A stretch of DNA of 64,000 nucleotides from Diphasiastrum complanatum (GCA_029204225.1 MU832080.1:1-64000); one strand, 5' to 3'. Shown: positions 13,368-24,720, counted from the stretch's first letter. Notes: generated from the sequence alone by a model not told the origin. Made by a program: numbers and translations.

Positions 13368-15501
13368 TCCTAACACCTAGCCTCTAGGCCCTAAACATCA
13401 AATTCTAACACTTGTCATCTCTCCAACATCCTTCTTTTCTTCTATCTCTCTCCCCCTTCCCCTGTGTCTACTCTTTCCCCTCATATTTCTCTCTCATGAG
13501 TCCTATTTGCTCCTTGCCCTATTTCCAAACTCTCTTCCCTATAATCTCACTCTCCTCCCCCCCCTCCCTCCACCCTGCCGCCACGCTCCACCCCCCTTGC
13601 TCCCCTCCTACCACGCAGGATGCCTGCGTGGTAGATGTGATTGCCACGCATGCAACGCCTGCTGCCGTTGTCGCCGCCTCCTCTGCCCCTGTTGCTCCAA
13701 ATCTGTCTTCCGGTCTTCCCCCTCAGTCATCTACTCCTACTACTGGCCTCCTTCAGATTCCTAAACCTACTGCTTTTCCCTCTTCTTCGTCTACTCAAGA
13801 ATCAGCATCCATCCCCTATACTCCATCAAGATCCACCGAATCGTTCTCATCTTGGCAAGAAGATCAGTTCAAAGCTGATTTCCAGAATATGAAAATGTAA
13901 CTCTTGCAGCTGAAAGAAACGGTTGCAATGCTAATTAAGGAAAGGAATATGATGTAGTCCAAGATTAAACATTTGGAGCAAGCAATCGGCAACAAACAGA
14001 TTTCAGCCTCCAAGTCTACAACCACTATGATAAAAGCATTGGATCAGAAGATTGAGCAGCAGAAGGAAGAAGCCCTTTCTTGGGCATCAATACTAAAGCA
14101 AGGTACTAAACCTAGTGCTCCCATTACGTTAGTCATTTCAGCCACGATCCAAGTAGAGAAATCTTGGGAGCAAAAGGCTCTCAACATTAGGGTCAAAGGG
14201 ATTTTAGACACACAAGATGCTATAGCAGAGGCCAAGCGCTTTTTGGATACCACATTAGGGCATCAGACAGATGGGTTGGACACGACGTGGAGGACTACTA
14301 GAGATACAACCACATTGATCATCCGTTTTATCTCCTTGGCAACTAGATGGGACACTTTATGATGTAGAGCTAAGCTCCATGGCTCCACCATTTTTATGGA
14401 TGATACCATGTTAGCTCGGTTGATTCGAGCGAAGCCTTCTGTTCCACATGAGATTCTTCTGGCTGAGTTTGCAGTTCCACAAATACAGATTGAGGCAGCT
14501 CTCTAGCTCATCACCTATATTCAGAGAGTACAGGCATTACCAGAGATAGACAGACGATACACACAGCTTGCACTATCTTTCTCATATTATCTTCATGATC
14601 AGGGCTATAGATTATCATGGTTCTCTCAGGCATTTCACCTCCTACTTGAGTCGTTTGGTATCTCCATTAGAGAGCTTCCCTCAAGCGCTCATCAGTATAT
14701 CAGACGATTTCTCTATTGAGCATATTTGGAGCGGACTTGGATTTGCCAATTAGGGGTTATTGAGCCTGCTTTCTATCAGACCCATTTTCTTGAGCTAGAT
14801 GCAGCAGGGATTTCAGTCCTGCCACGTTACTTGGATTCAGGACTATCACATTGCCTCAGATTCACGTTGGGACAACTCAGGATTCCACAGTATTCCTAGA
14901 GAGGAGTGGATTTGCCAGATGCTCTTTAGGTGAGGTGGAGTTTGAGGAGCATTTTATCTTTAGATGCCCTATATACTTTGAGATCAGAGGGAGATATTGT
15001 TTCGAGACATGCCCACCACTTTACGATCTCTCATAGCCTATGAGGACCCCCGGTGTGTCGCTCTCATGGTACGAGAGATGTTCATATTGTGGGGACATCT
15101 CAAATTTTACCTCTCAACCATTGATTACCTTTTTCTTTACTAGGCGGAGACCACTAGACATAGTTCCTGATGATGATGATGATTATGACGATGACGAGGA
15201 TGATGGTAGCTTACATGCTCACAGGGATCAAAGACAATGTACTACCCACGATAACTTTACTGCCAGGATCACCAGACCTCCTATGCAGAGACACTTCACA
15301 TACTCATAGACGACGTCAGCGGACTCCAACCTTTCCTCATGTTGCAGCTCACATTACATCTTTCTATAGCATCAGCACAGACATGACATCATGACATGGA
15401 TACATTTATTATGCACACACTCATTTTCGCATTTATCTTAGTTATTAACAAATCTTTCTTCTTCTTTCTTTCTACTATAATCTATCTAGATTCTAGACAC
15501 T

Positions 15502-15552
<51 letters not shown>

Positions 15553-18500
15553 ACTCCCCTCACCTCATCTATTTACACACCTCTTTCTCTCCTATTTCTC
15601 TCTGCTCTCTCACCCTATTTCCTCCTCTCTGCTCCCTCTTATCTATTCTTTCTCAACACTCACATGCCACATTGTAACAAAAAATGCCAGAATGGCCGTT
15701 TGGCCCCCCTTATTTTATTTTTTTTTCTATCAGCAGTTAAACCTCCTAGTCCAGGTTTGAATCGGGCCGATTCAACCTGGTTTGAGGTTATCGTGAAACA
15801 TTGCTAGTCCACTTATACACTTAAGTGCTTAAATTAAACAATTTAATTCCGCAGATACTCCAATGCTGCCAAAGAGATTGTGTATTTTCTGAAACTGTTA
15901 TTAGTGTTCTTTCATTGCAAAACTTCTACAATTCTGGAAACTGGCTATTTTACAGGTTGCAATCATGAAGTTAACAGGAGGTCGCTTGTTCACAAACATT
16001 TCAGACACAGGAAAGGCTTTCATAATTATACTGCTTTCAGATATTTTTCTTGGGTAAGTTGATTTTCTGAAACCATTCTCTGTACTCATTGAAATGCTGA
16101 AGTCATCACGTTAGCAGGAAAGGGTGTTTTAATCATTAAATCGTATCATGTGCGTTTCGATCACGAGTACAGATTTATTATTTGTTTGTTCTGTCACTAA
16201 CATTGTGGAAGTCATTAATCTGGTATTTCTTCTGGCACATTTGCCTGAATTCAGGACGAAATATGATAGATTATTTTAGAATGTGCTTGCTATACCCGTT
16301 CTCCTTGAGTTTGAAGTATCACAGTCACCATCTCTTGAATAGTCATTATACCTTTTGGCTTTCTCATAATCGAAATACAAGTGATGTACTCTGCTTAGGT
16401 GGCGAGTCAGCTTGGAATGACGGGCTTGACATTGACACAGGTATCACTCAGAGTCTGGCTGGGAAACTGTGATCGAAATATTTTTGGAGCATTATGGATT
16501 TGAAGTTGATCAAGCTTCCATTTATGTATTTGTCGCCATTGTCCCTGTTACAATTGATGCCTGCTTCAAGCTTTGGGTATGAAGTTGCTTTCCATGATTT
16601 GAAACTTTATGCAGAAAGGTTGATATTATTAAAACTTCAAGGTTCAAGACTTCAAGTTTAGGTTCTCTCACTTTGTACTCATGTTTATCCTGTAGCTGCT
16701 AATATATCTGTAAACTTCCAAACTGTGGCTAGTCAAAACTGAAATGTTAGGAATGATGCTGTCAAATTTCTGATGCCCATATGCTAACAGTAGGACCTTT
16801 CAAAACCATTAGTATTGTTTTCTTCTTTGTATATATTTGTTGTGCAAGCGTCCACCAACAATTGTTGGTCTCATAAACAAATTCTACAAAAGGAAAGCTT
16901 TATAACTTTCAATTCTTGATTTTTTCTTCTAAAAGTAGAACCAAAGTTTGCTAAATATAGCACAATGCTTTTGATGAAAAAGAGGATTCATAGGGTTCTC
17001 CCATGCACTCCTGCAAGTTGTGAGTCTGCATGGAACGTGGATCAGCTTCACATGCATGGAAGGAATCTTTTAATCAACAACTCTCAAACTATAAATTTGC
17101 ATGGGACATGCATGGAGGAAATCTTTCTGGGAATGGATGGCTTATCCTAGCATGCATAGAGGGCGCCTCTAGTGAAAGGTCAAGCGTTGTTATCTTGGAT
17201 GGGGAAAGTTCCTGGTCATGAAGTCAATGAGGATGTTTTTTGGAAAAGGTTGAGGACGGGTTCAATCCTTATCCTTTGTAGGGGCTAGGATAAGGTGTAT
17301 GGTTTAAGGGCGGGCCATTTGAATTATGAGCCATCTTGTCCTTGCATAATATGTGTGTTTGCTTTGGCAGTAGATGTTGAGGTTGCCGACCCCTGTCATG
17401 ATGATCGTAGATCCAGGGGTGATCAAGCCCTAGATGGTCCAATTGGTTTGTGTGGTTCCTAAAACCAGGCAGAGCTATGCACTCCTCAAAGCATTTGCAC
17501 ACTCACAAATCATGTGATCAATCCCTCTCGAACGCATGTGGGTTGGATCTTCATAAAATCATAAAGAAATCTTAGATTCAAATTTTATGGAGCAAGATGA
17601 ATCTTGCTGCAAAAGGGATTGATTGATTCTTATTGGCATGGAAATTTGGTACTGCTCTAAAGTGTACCTTTACATACCAACATCTTAGTAGCATACAAAA
17701 TCAACAACATATCTTAGGCATCATCAAGCGAATCTTGATGTCATAATGAGTGATAAAGTCAATTCCTGGTTGCATAAGCAAGTTTCAGTATCTATTTCAA
17801 ATGCATGAATGAATCAATGAGTCTTGAAGTCATAATATCCTGAATGATAAACAAAAGTCATTAATCTACTAAGGCTATGCCTTAATTGTTCACAATACAT
17901 CTATCAATTATGGAAAGCCAAATGTCACTTGGTTTCGGGCTAAGTGGTTGTCATTTATGTTTAAATTCCAAAAGTTTGCATTCAAGTCAAGACTTGCACA
18001 ACTTCCTTTTAAACACCTTATTGTTCCATTGGCAAGATTTGAACTCAAGTCGCTCGAGTAAAAGCCAAGTCTCAAACCAAACGGTGTTAAGAGGGAAAAA
18101 TGATTTTTCCGCTGTTGATTTTGAGGGTGTGCATCCTTGTAACTATTATTGTCACAATGTAAATTCATAATTGATCAATCGCATTGTTCAAGTATGTACA
18201 TACACAAGCATGAGAGACAAAAATGAAATGAAATAAGATGCTCATTAATATCCATTGGAGACCCAACAAAATCTATGGGACAAAGCATAGACAAAATACC
18301 AATTTTAGGGCAGCTCTAATCAGCTGCAAGTACTTTCTAGGTTTTTAACCGGGAACTAACAGTCAGGTGCTCTTTGTTCTCCACATTGAAGTTATATTAC
18401 ATAGCTTGCAAGTTCTATCTTCTTCATTGTTAAGTCCTTTCCATTGTCGTGTCTGTATCTCCAAATCATACGAACTAGTTCTTATTTTGCAGATAAGGTG

Positions 18501-20102
18501 CTATTTAAAAGTGAAGATGCATGTTTTCATGTGTTCTTGCTCTCAGTTGACGATAATGGGGTTTATTTCATTTTCATGGAAGGCCATTTTCTTCTTTCGG
18601 TTTTGCCAAATCCTCTCTAAAGATAAGTGCCCTAACTGCCTCATTTGCTTCTCGAAGATCATTTTCCCCTATTCCCCATTTATCCAACTACGCATTGCCT
18701 TCTTCATACCAAGTTTTTCCAAGTAGCTTGAATCACTTTGTAGGGAAACCTCTTGGTATTAAGCTGTAAGATGTTGTTGGTGTAGAGTATGTCTAAGCAT
18801 AATATCTGTAAACTGAGTTTTGCTCACATTGACCTCCATGCCAGATTGTGGACAGAATAAGTTAGTGCATACAACTGTTTTTGAAGGTTTGTTCTGTCGT
18901 TGGAAAATAATATCAAATTATCAACATAAAGGTGCGCTAATAAAGCACAACCTGCCATGTTAGAGAAGGTATCCTTGATTAATGTCGATATTATCATTGA
19001 GAATTTCTATTCTGTTCACCCCCGTAGCATCCACAAGTAGTCTTGCTAATTCAGCCCATACTTGCTCAAAGAGCCCAAGTTTGGCTTCTCTTTGCTCTTC
19101 TGTAGGTACTTGTCTCCCCTGCCCATGTCTCCAATTCATTTAACATTCATTCATTCATTCTTTCACAAGTATAAATATTCTCGACCTTTTGCAGAGTCCT
19201 TATCTATGCATAAAAAATTTGAAGCTCCTGCTAGATTGCAGCCAACCTTATATGCTGTTGCAGATGACCGACCATGTCGTATGCTCAAAATTTTAGAAGC
19301 TACATTTTCAAATGATTAGTTTCACTACCACCATCTTATATGTGAGGTTTGGTATTTCCTCTTACCATGGTGCATGTTTTACCATAGTACGTGTATTGAT
19401 TTTCCTTCAGTTGTTTCCTACAAGAAACTGCAAATCTCAGCTCTCGAGGTTTGGAGGCCTTTGGCGGAAAAGGCTCTCAGTTTGACATAGGTGGTCAGCT
19501 AAGCAATTATAACAGTTATTGCTTCGTGGGCCTTGAAATTGCAATTCACATTGCAACAAAACAAAGTAAAGTATGAGATATGCAAGGCTTGATATTTTCC
19601 AACAATTCATAAATGATGCTAAAGCCATAATGGGAATTTTTAGCATCTTCTGTTCTCATCGAAGGTTTAAGCTGCCCCTCATGTGCAACTATTCTGTCAA
19701 GTAACCCTATCTACCAGATTCATGATCAACAACGAGCATTGAAGCAATACAAGAAAAAGAAAATGTGAGACACGTCTATTCTTTTGGGGTAATCACCTTT
19801 TGGATAAGATAGTTGTCTTGTACAATATTGATAAGATTCACATGAAAGACATCTTTATAGAATGCAAGCAGGATTTTTTATCAGCCTTTTCTGGTTTTTA
19901 CTCTTTTAAAATTATAAGCATCAAACTAAGCCTTAATTTAGCACAGATATTCATTTGTTGAAAGCTCTTCTATAATGTTAAGGTCCAGAATCTGGCACTG
20001 CTCATTCCAGAACATCGACGAAACTGTCTGCAGGTGTTCCGCTATCTCACGAGACTCTCGGCTTCAGCTGCTGCAACTTTTCGAGCTATGAAAAGGCACT
20101 AG
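1828..20102 (+). CDS. DLDG1: CemA/PxcA-like chloroplast envelope protein (DLDG1 type), 7 exons
   Basis: Exons 1828-2985, 6484-6569, 6886-7059, 7396-7510, 15956-16053, 16441-16576 and 20034-20102 join in frame with GT-AG introns and give 611 residues ending MKRH. The C-terminal half is the CemA/PxcA domain. It has four hydrophobic segments: about 388-415 (LVPWFVGFIVHDYAVVPFL), about 485-507 (LVAGVTLLLLLAF), about 530-550 (SDTGKAFIIILLSDIFLG) and about 563-590. The family signatures SDTGKAF and YHSESGWE are present. DLDG1 and its relatives sit in the inner chloroplast envelope and adjust proton and ion movement, affecting photosynthetic control. The frame is open from 1828, but an ATG at 2335 (residue 170) gives 442 residues, close to the roughly 440 of the Arabidopsis homologue, and starts a transit-peptide-like stretch rich in S, R and K. 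I favour 2335 as the start. An acidic patch (DESEDDDE) follows the presumed cleavage region. Introns 1, 4 and 6 are large (3.5, 8.4 and 3.5 kb) and full of transposon remnants. Confidence 0.93.
3763..3853. repeat. Tandem repeat, 50-bp period, in DLDG1 intron 1
   Basis: The unit TGTTTAGCCTCATAAAAACA followed by TTTATTGAATCG occurs at 3763 and 3813. More diverged neighbours carrying GATTAGCC and GATCAGCC lie on both sides, from about 3725 to 3895. It precedes the Copia remnant and may be part of it. Confidence 0.6.
3960..5341 (+). mobile_element. Copia-like 3' end with LTR, in DLDG1 intron 1
   Basis: A purine tract (AAGGGGGAG, about 4869-4877) directly precedes an LTR at 4878-5341 that begins TGTTAG and ends CTAACA, 464 bp. 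The upstream part is decayed and holds only short open stretches without a recognisable domain. The LTR shares a block around CCATGCCTGCGTGCTA with the LTR at 51627-51918, so both belong to one family. The rest of the element and the other LTR are absent. Confidence 0.6.
5342..6483. other. Rest of DLDG1 intron 1, nothing recognised
   Basis: About 1.1 kb of AT-rich intron sequence ending in a normal acceptor (CAG at 6481-6483). I see no coding segment or clear repeat in it. Confidence 0.6.
8230..8900 (+). repeat. Possible LTR fragment in DLDG1 intron 4
   Basis: The stretch has an LTR-promoter look: a GGCTATAAGTAGGG TATA-like site near 8567-8580, followed by a pyrimidine-rich leader with repeated CTCTCTCTTT. 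No paired copy, primer site or TG/CA boundary could be set, so this is a weak call. Confidence 0.25.
9300..10430 (-). mobile_element. Gypsy pol fragment 1 (RT end and RNase H)
   Basis: Read on the minus strand, it encodes the RT connection region (LLGYYRRFVKNYAKIV, about 9870-9820) and an RNase H segment (FESKKLEPFQIKYSAYKKKL, about 9605-9545), as in Ty3/Gypsy pol. It is a separate element from its neighbour at 10.8-13.2 kb, because the same RT connection region occurs in both. It is a broken remnant with no LTR seen, and it is interrupted by the hAT-like insertion at 9922-10341. Confidence 0.8.
9922..10341. mobile_element. hAT-like non-autonomous element, AAACGCGTTT word type (copy A)
   Basis: It begins CATAGTTGTAC and ends GTGCAACTATG, so the ends are inverted repeats. 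Flanks are GTTTCTAC (9914-9921) and GTTTCTAA (10342-10349), an 8-bp target duplication with one mismatch. Both arms are packed with AAACGCG/CGCGTTT words; the centre is AT-rich. It sits inside a Gypsy pol reading, which resumes on both sides and so confirms the borders. There is no coding capacity. Subterminal words of this kind resemble the AAACGG transposase-binding motifs of maize Ac. Confidence 0.75.
10804..13210 (-). mobile_element. Gypsy element remnant 2 (gag, protease, RT)
   Basis: In minus-strand order: gag-like segments (13210-12590), a CCHC-type knuckle region near 12420-12380 (CFSYMKGHLSKDC), a protease-like region (about 12240-11900), and a Ty3/Gypsy RT (11451-10804) with YPLSRMDDLMDRL, LPFGLIDAPATFQ and the FLDDIL catalytic box. 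The element is broken into several frames, lacks RNase H and integrase, and shows no LTR. It looks old. Confidence 0.85.
13311..13364. repeat. (CT)n microsatellite
   Basis: About 26 uninterrupted CT units within DLDG1 intron 4, between the Gypsy gag region and the LINE ORF1-like segment. Confidence 0.95.
13412..15370 (+). mobile_element. LINE remnant: ORF1-like part joined to RT 3' end
   Basis: From 13412 a frame runs through a Ser/Pro-rich region to a stop at about 13898. It continues in the same frame, after more stops, into a coiled-coil-like region and a block reading KALNIRVKGILDTQDAI (to 14362). The latter matches the minus-strand segment at 51.4 kb (HKALNIRVLDILDIRNPI), so both belong to one LINE family. 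From about 14400 to 15120 the decayed reading resembles the RT C-terminal part and zinc-binding tail of the LINE copies at 26.6 and 42.0 kb (FEEHFIFRCPIYFEIRGR). Most of the endonuclease and RT is missing. Confidence 0.6.
15503..15549. repeat. (CT)n microsatellite
   Basis: About 23 CT units in DLDG1 intron 4, followed by a pyrimidine-rich stretch to about 15660. Confidence 0.95.
15752..15803. mobile_element. Very short hAT-like insertion (copy E)
   Basis: A 52-bp segment starts CAGGTTTGAA and ends TGAAACATTG; the ends match as inverted repeats at CA..GTTT.A. It contains the palindromic stretch GGTTTGAATCGGGCCGATTC. The six bases CTAGTC flank it on both sides (15746-15751 and 15804-15809). 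It lies about 150 bp before DLDG1 exon 5. At this size it would be a deletion derivative of the family described at 20831. Confidence 0.45.
16577..18555. other. First part of DLDG1 intron 6, nothing recognised
   Basis: About 2 kb of intron. Short open frames on both strands have no recognisable domain. I see no LTR edge, terminal repeat or RNA gene. Confidence 0.5.
18556..18985 (-). mobile_element. LINE reverse-transcriptase fragment
   Basis: The minus-strand reading contains YVDNLILFSNDRTNLQKQL (about 18930-18870), a variant of the non-LTR RT YADDxxLxS box. Further decayed matches on the same strand (MKKAMRSWINGE) extend toward 18600. The first Asp is kept, the second is Asn, and stops interrupt the frame, so this is an inactive fragment inside DLDG1 intron 6. 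Confidence 0.55.
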
Positions 20103-20469
20103 CTCAATGACACTGCTTCATGTGCCAAGTTGTGAGAGATGTGCCATCAAGCTAATACTGTATAGTGAGCCTTTTTTGTTTCTCTTTCTCCATTCAATTT
20201 TCTTCTGGTCCATTATTATGATATCTGCAGAAAAGATGTTCTATTTTTTCAAGAATTCCTTGGTTTCCAAAGCAATCAGCAATCACAGAAAATATCTGTC
20301 GAGTCATTCTTCATTTTATTCATACTGCAATTGAGCCACAAGCAACGAATGGTCATGTGTCTTCCAAAGCAAATGAAATCTTAAATGCACATATGTACAT
20401 CAGAAAGCTCAATAAAGTTGAGTACAAAAGAGACTACATATCGATACTACCTTTGAGCAAAGCTTATGC

Positions 20470-20531
20470 CATTATCAAGGTGGTCTCAAGTTCGAGTCTT
20501 CCATTGGAAACCAAGAAGCATTATCAAGGTG
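20470..20531 (+). mobile_element. 5'-truncated tRNA-like SINE, copy 1
   Basis: A 36-bp body (20483-20518) carries the B-box-like AAGTTCGAGTC and ends ACCAAGAAG. It is flanked by a perfect 13-bp duplication, CATTATCAAGGTG (20470-20482 and 20519-20531). It matches the 3' part of the fuller copies at 20585 and 40825. Confidence 0.75.
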
Positions 20532-20569
20532 TTTTCAGCAAAGGAAGGGTATTGGCATGAGTATGTATC

Positions 20570-20687
20570 CATTATACGGCTATTATCCAATGGGGTTGGA
20601 TTTGTTGGTTAGCTTGCCATCCAAATTTTCTTTGGTCCCAAGTTCGAGCCTCCCCTTGGAGAAACCAAAAAGCATTATACGGCTATT
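20570..20687 (+). mobile_element. tRNA-like SINE, copy 2
   Basis: An 88-bp body (20585-20672) is flanked by a perfect 15-bp duplication, CATTATACGGCTATT. It has an A-box-like TTGGATTTGTTGGTTAGC and, about 45 bp later, a B-box-like AGTTCGAGCC. There is no poly-A or simple-repeat tail; the body ends ACCAAAAAG. Confidence 0.8.
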
Positions 20688-20830
20688 CTTTCCTGAAAAT
20701 TTTAATATTAGATGGCAAGGCGGGTGTGGAGTTGAATGTGAGCTGGTAATGCAGTAAAAAATTGATTTTGGATTGAGTTGAGATCATTTTCAAACCTACT
20801 GCCTCAAGAATTAAAGCCATGTCACTAAAC

Positions 20831-21020
20831 CAAAGATGAGACGCGCGTCCGGACGCGTCCACTTTTTTTTTTTTTCCCCTCATAAAATACCAAAAAAATC
20901 GAAAAAAATTAAAAAAAAAAGTGGACGCATCCGACCCTGCGTCCGGGGGTCGGACGCGTCCGGGTCCGGACGCGGACGCGGACGCAAAAAGGCCGCGTCC
21001 GGCCCGGACCCTCATGTCTG
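20831..21020. mobile_element. hAT-like non-autonomous element, GGACGCGTCC word type (copy B)
   Basis: A 190-bp insertion starts CAAAGATGAG and ends CTCATGTCTG (imperfect inverted ends). It is flanked by a perfect 8-bp duplication, CACTAAAC (20823-20830 and 21021-21028). The arms are dense in GGACGCG/CGCGTCC; the centre is poly-T/poly-A rich. The GC-rich arms stand out sharply from the AT-rich surroundings. No coding capacity. An 8-bp target site is characteristic of hAT transposition. Confidence 0.8.
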
Positions 21021-21028
21021 CACTAAAC

Positions 21029-23384
21029 ATATCCTTAAAAAACAACCTTCATCAAATCAATTTAGCTGTGTACCACTCAAACAACTAAAAATCACAACCG
21101 ATGACTGAATGAAGGTAAAGTGCATTTTAAGAATGTGCACCTCATCATTGGGCTTAATTCAAAAAAATTGTGGGAGCTTTTTAAGAAAGAAAAACAACAA
21201 AGTTGGCCATTTTCAGGCTCAAGAGTGTAACTTTTGGCTCTTTTTGGCTGATTTCGATGGAACTTGTACTTTGACTTACACATCTATTGGAAGTCTTCTT
21301 GTTGTGGAATTAGGATCGATGAAGAACTAGATCTGGTCAATTTTAGGTCTAAATTCTTTCATTTGCATGTTTGAAGAGTTGTCGATAAAATTGATGTTTT
21401 CAATTTAGTGATATGATGCCAGACATTTGTATAAAAAATGGAGGAGCACCATTCTGTAACTCATCTTTAGAATGTTTTGAAATGCATTTTGAACAATCAT
21501 CAATTGATCAATGGTATTTGCTCAATTAATGAAGAGAACAAAACAAGGCTCCTATACAAGCAGTATGCTATCTGCAATCTTTTTTAATTTGCAGATAACA
21601 ATTGGTGCAATTTCTAGAAAACATGCTGGTTTTTAACTCACATGGTCTATTCAAAGAGCACGATTGCAAAAATCTTAGATGTTAAGTTCATATACTATAT
21701 TGAAAGAAAACAAATATGAATTGCTTACATGTTAGAATGTTGACCTTACTAATTTAATATCTAGACTGAGCATGTCATGATGTTGCATGTTGTAAAGATG
21801 GAAATATGGAAACCGTGCAAGATGTCCATGGCAATGCAACCCTTCCCAAATACGGAACGTGTTTTCTGTTATTGGAAATAACATGTAGTCATAAAACCTG
21901 AAGATTACTTGCAATGATTAAGTTGGTCTTTGTAGATATTGTGCTTTGTTGCAAAAGCTTATAAAACTTTGAAAATGTAGTTGAACTTGATCATGTACAT
22001 AAAATAGAATGGATTAAAAGTAAAATAAATTTTGATTTTGTAAGCTCAATGAAATACATTACGTTGTTTTAAAACAGCTCAAACCGAAAGCATCTTGAAT
22101 TAAACAAATCTCCATCGTATATCTTAAAATAGGTTAAATCTAGCATTTTTTAAAAATGAAAGTCCTTTTTACGCGCTTCAAAATAGCACAAAAGTTTTTA
22201 ATTGGAATTTATCTTGATCCGTGTCTTTATACTTGAATTACTCTCTTATCTTTCAAGTATCAATTTTATTTGACTAATAAGTGAATCCCTTTTATTTTCT
22301 AACCACATTCAATGTATGCACATCATTGAAGGTAATTCAAAAAATGTTGGAATATGACTTGAGATGCCCATACATCTCATTGCAAAATAGGCAACAAAAC
22401 TATTTAACTAATTTTGAAATTTCATGGAGTCATGTATTGGAAAGATTGAGTACATCTATAATGATGTGCAAACATTTCACAATATACATGTTGTATTTAT
22501 TGGATTTGTCGGCGGACAGATTGATCAATACATTCGTAGTCTTTTCTTGAAATTGTTGGATTCACAATTTTGTTTGTTTGATTTAGTGACTAATTTTGTA
22601 CTGTCATACTTGACATTGTCATTGCAAAATTACAACAGATTCACAATAATCAAGGAAGGCCATTTAATGTGCTTTCTTGCATTGCCTCACATCAAGATAG
22701 GCATTGCGAAAGCTTGCCTTAATGATTATACTACCATAGTTCTATGAATTTATGATTTGTCAAAATTGATTGAATTCTTTTTCACTTGATTTATCTTTTG
22801 CAACGATGTAGACAATGAAATACAATCGTTAGCCTAGATGAATAAGCTATTTTTACATGAAAGTTTATGGACATTTTTTCACAAAAAGATATTAGCATGT
22901 GTATCACAAGATATATAAAATGGATTGTTGGTAATTGTAATAAGGGCCATACACCAAAATTTATTTTCAAATCTATCTAGCAGATGCTAAAACCATCTTG
23001 GTCTTGTGCCTTTCATGCAATTGACAAGATAAAAGATGTGACATGTTTTTTAGTCAATTCATTTGATAGATGTTTTTTGAGATTAAATCGCCAACCACCA
23101 TAGGCGAATGACAATCATTTACCACTCAACTATTTTTCTTATTGTACCTTTTTAGCAAACCACATATTTATAACTAGAAATACTATGCATTTGGCACCAA
23201 GACAGTTACAATGTTGGTGATAAGTATGTTCATCTTTTTAAAATGGTTTCTATAGCCAATATAATAAAAGTTTTGATCTCTGATCATAAATGCTCCTTCA
23301 TCCATGTCTTGAATTCAAGATTAAGATGTAACTACAACTGCATTCGCCTATTGATCTGACTGCTTGTTGTTGGCGTTCTCGCTT
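21029..23384. other. Intergenic stretch, nothing recognised
   Basis: AT-rich sequence downstream of DLDG1. Open frames near 22281-22747 have no recognisable domain. No RNA gene, LTR edge or terminal inverted repeat was found. Confidence 0.5.
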
Positions 23385-24720
23385 TCAATATCTTGCAATT
23401 TTGAATCTCATGATTAGTGCATTTGTAATACTTATAGAAAATTTTCTTCTTCGACTGTGGATTCGATAATTGCTCTTGACTCTGTGTCGGCTTGTAATTC
23501 GATACAAATTGTTTCGGGCCTTTCTTCTAGCACCTTTGTTTACATATAGAGAATGTGATATTGAATTCGAAGAGTTGTCTGCACTTCTTCGATTGTCTTC
23601 TTGAAATGACATAGCAATTACTCTTGAGAGAATTAAGTATGATTGTGTTGTTATGATCATCACCCAGTTTTCATAGACTCAACAACAATGTCATGATTGT
23701 GTTTTGATCGTTGATAGTTGATCTTACAGCTGCCATCTACTGCAAGAGAGTTTTAAACTGGTTAATAGGATTCTAAAGCAAATCATCATCAGACATCTTG
23801 AGTGAAAAGAACTTCCTTCTGAGATGTATCTTTGAAGTCACGTCCCTCACATCACATAGTGCGCTCAATTTGTCCCATACTTCTTTCGAAGTTTGAGCTT
23901 CAGATACATGGCCAATTTGAGTATCTAATTATTGAGAATAATTAGGATGAAAGCTTTACCATCCTTCGTTTTTCATTTGGAGTTGGTTGTGTCATCTTCA
24001 AGCTTCAATTTGATTCATGTGACAATATCCCATAGCTCATTAGCAATTAGTAAGGTTTTCATCTTAAAATGTTCACAAATAATAATTGGATCCATTTAGC
24101 TTGTTTACAATAAGACCAACTTTGCTTTGTGAATCCAACCGAAAGTAAGTCTGTCAATGAGTCGATGACTTAAGAATGAAAATAGCATCTAATAATATCA
24201 AGTTACCATACAATGCTTTAATTGGAAATCAATAGAAAATGATTTGATACCAGAAATTATAGCTTTGGTACCATGTTGGAAGAAGGAAATGATGTTCAAC
24301 AAATAAATGGTTGTGTTCAATAGATGCACTATCGAACTCTGCGAAATAATCCTTCTCCTAATGTATGCCTACGCCTATCAAATTCGAACAAAAGCTATCA
24401 CAGTCATTGCCACATTCAAATTCTAAGTGATTCTAACTTTGAAATAATCAGAACTTGTTAATTGATTTTGTAGACAAACACAACAAAATAAACATTGTTG
24501 TATCGATAGTTCAGAAAAACTATAAGAGAACATAATCAGATTACAATAGAATAGAGAAGCATTCGATCATTCTGACATAATGTTGAATGCGATAAAAGTG
24601 TATGATCAATTCAGTAAGTAGCATATAATTTGTCTATAAATAACCACGACATCATCATATGATCATTCCCTTCAATCTGTGGTTAGAAAACTACCGACAA
24701 TTACAAATGTATGATTTTTT
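23385..24720 (-). mobile_element. Copia gag remnant with primer site and LTR edge
   Basis: The minus-strand reading from about 24060 down to 23390 matches the gag of the Copia element at 60.5 kb: QEDNRRSADNSSNS, SLYVNKGARRK and a decayed KDGKAF block. At about 24264-24275, GCTTTGGTACCA reads on the minus strand as a primer site, and an LTR beginning TGTTGGAAG follows to the right. The LTR right end is not fixed. The element is broken; only its 5' part is present. Confidence 0.65.

Noticed and set aside
22281-22747. Overlapping + strand frames of about 90-107 residues
   Set aside because: AT-rich, no domain or homology recognised.
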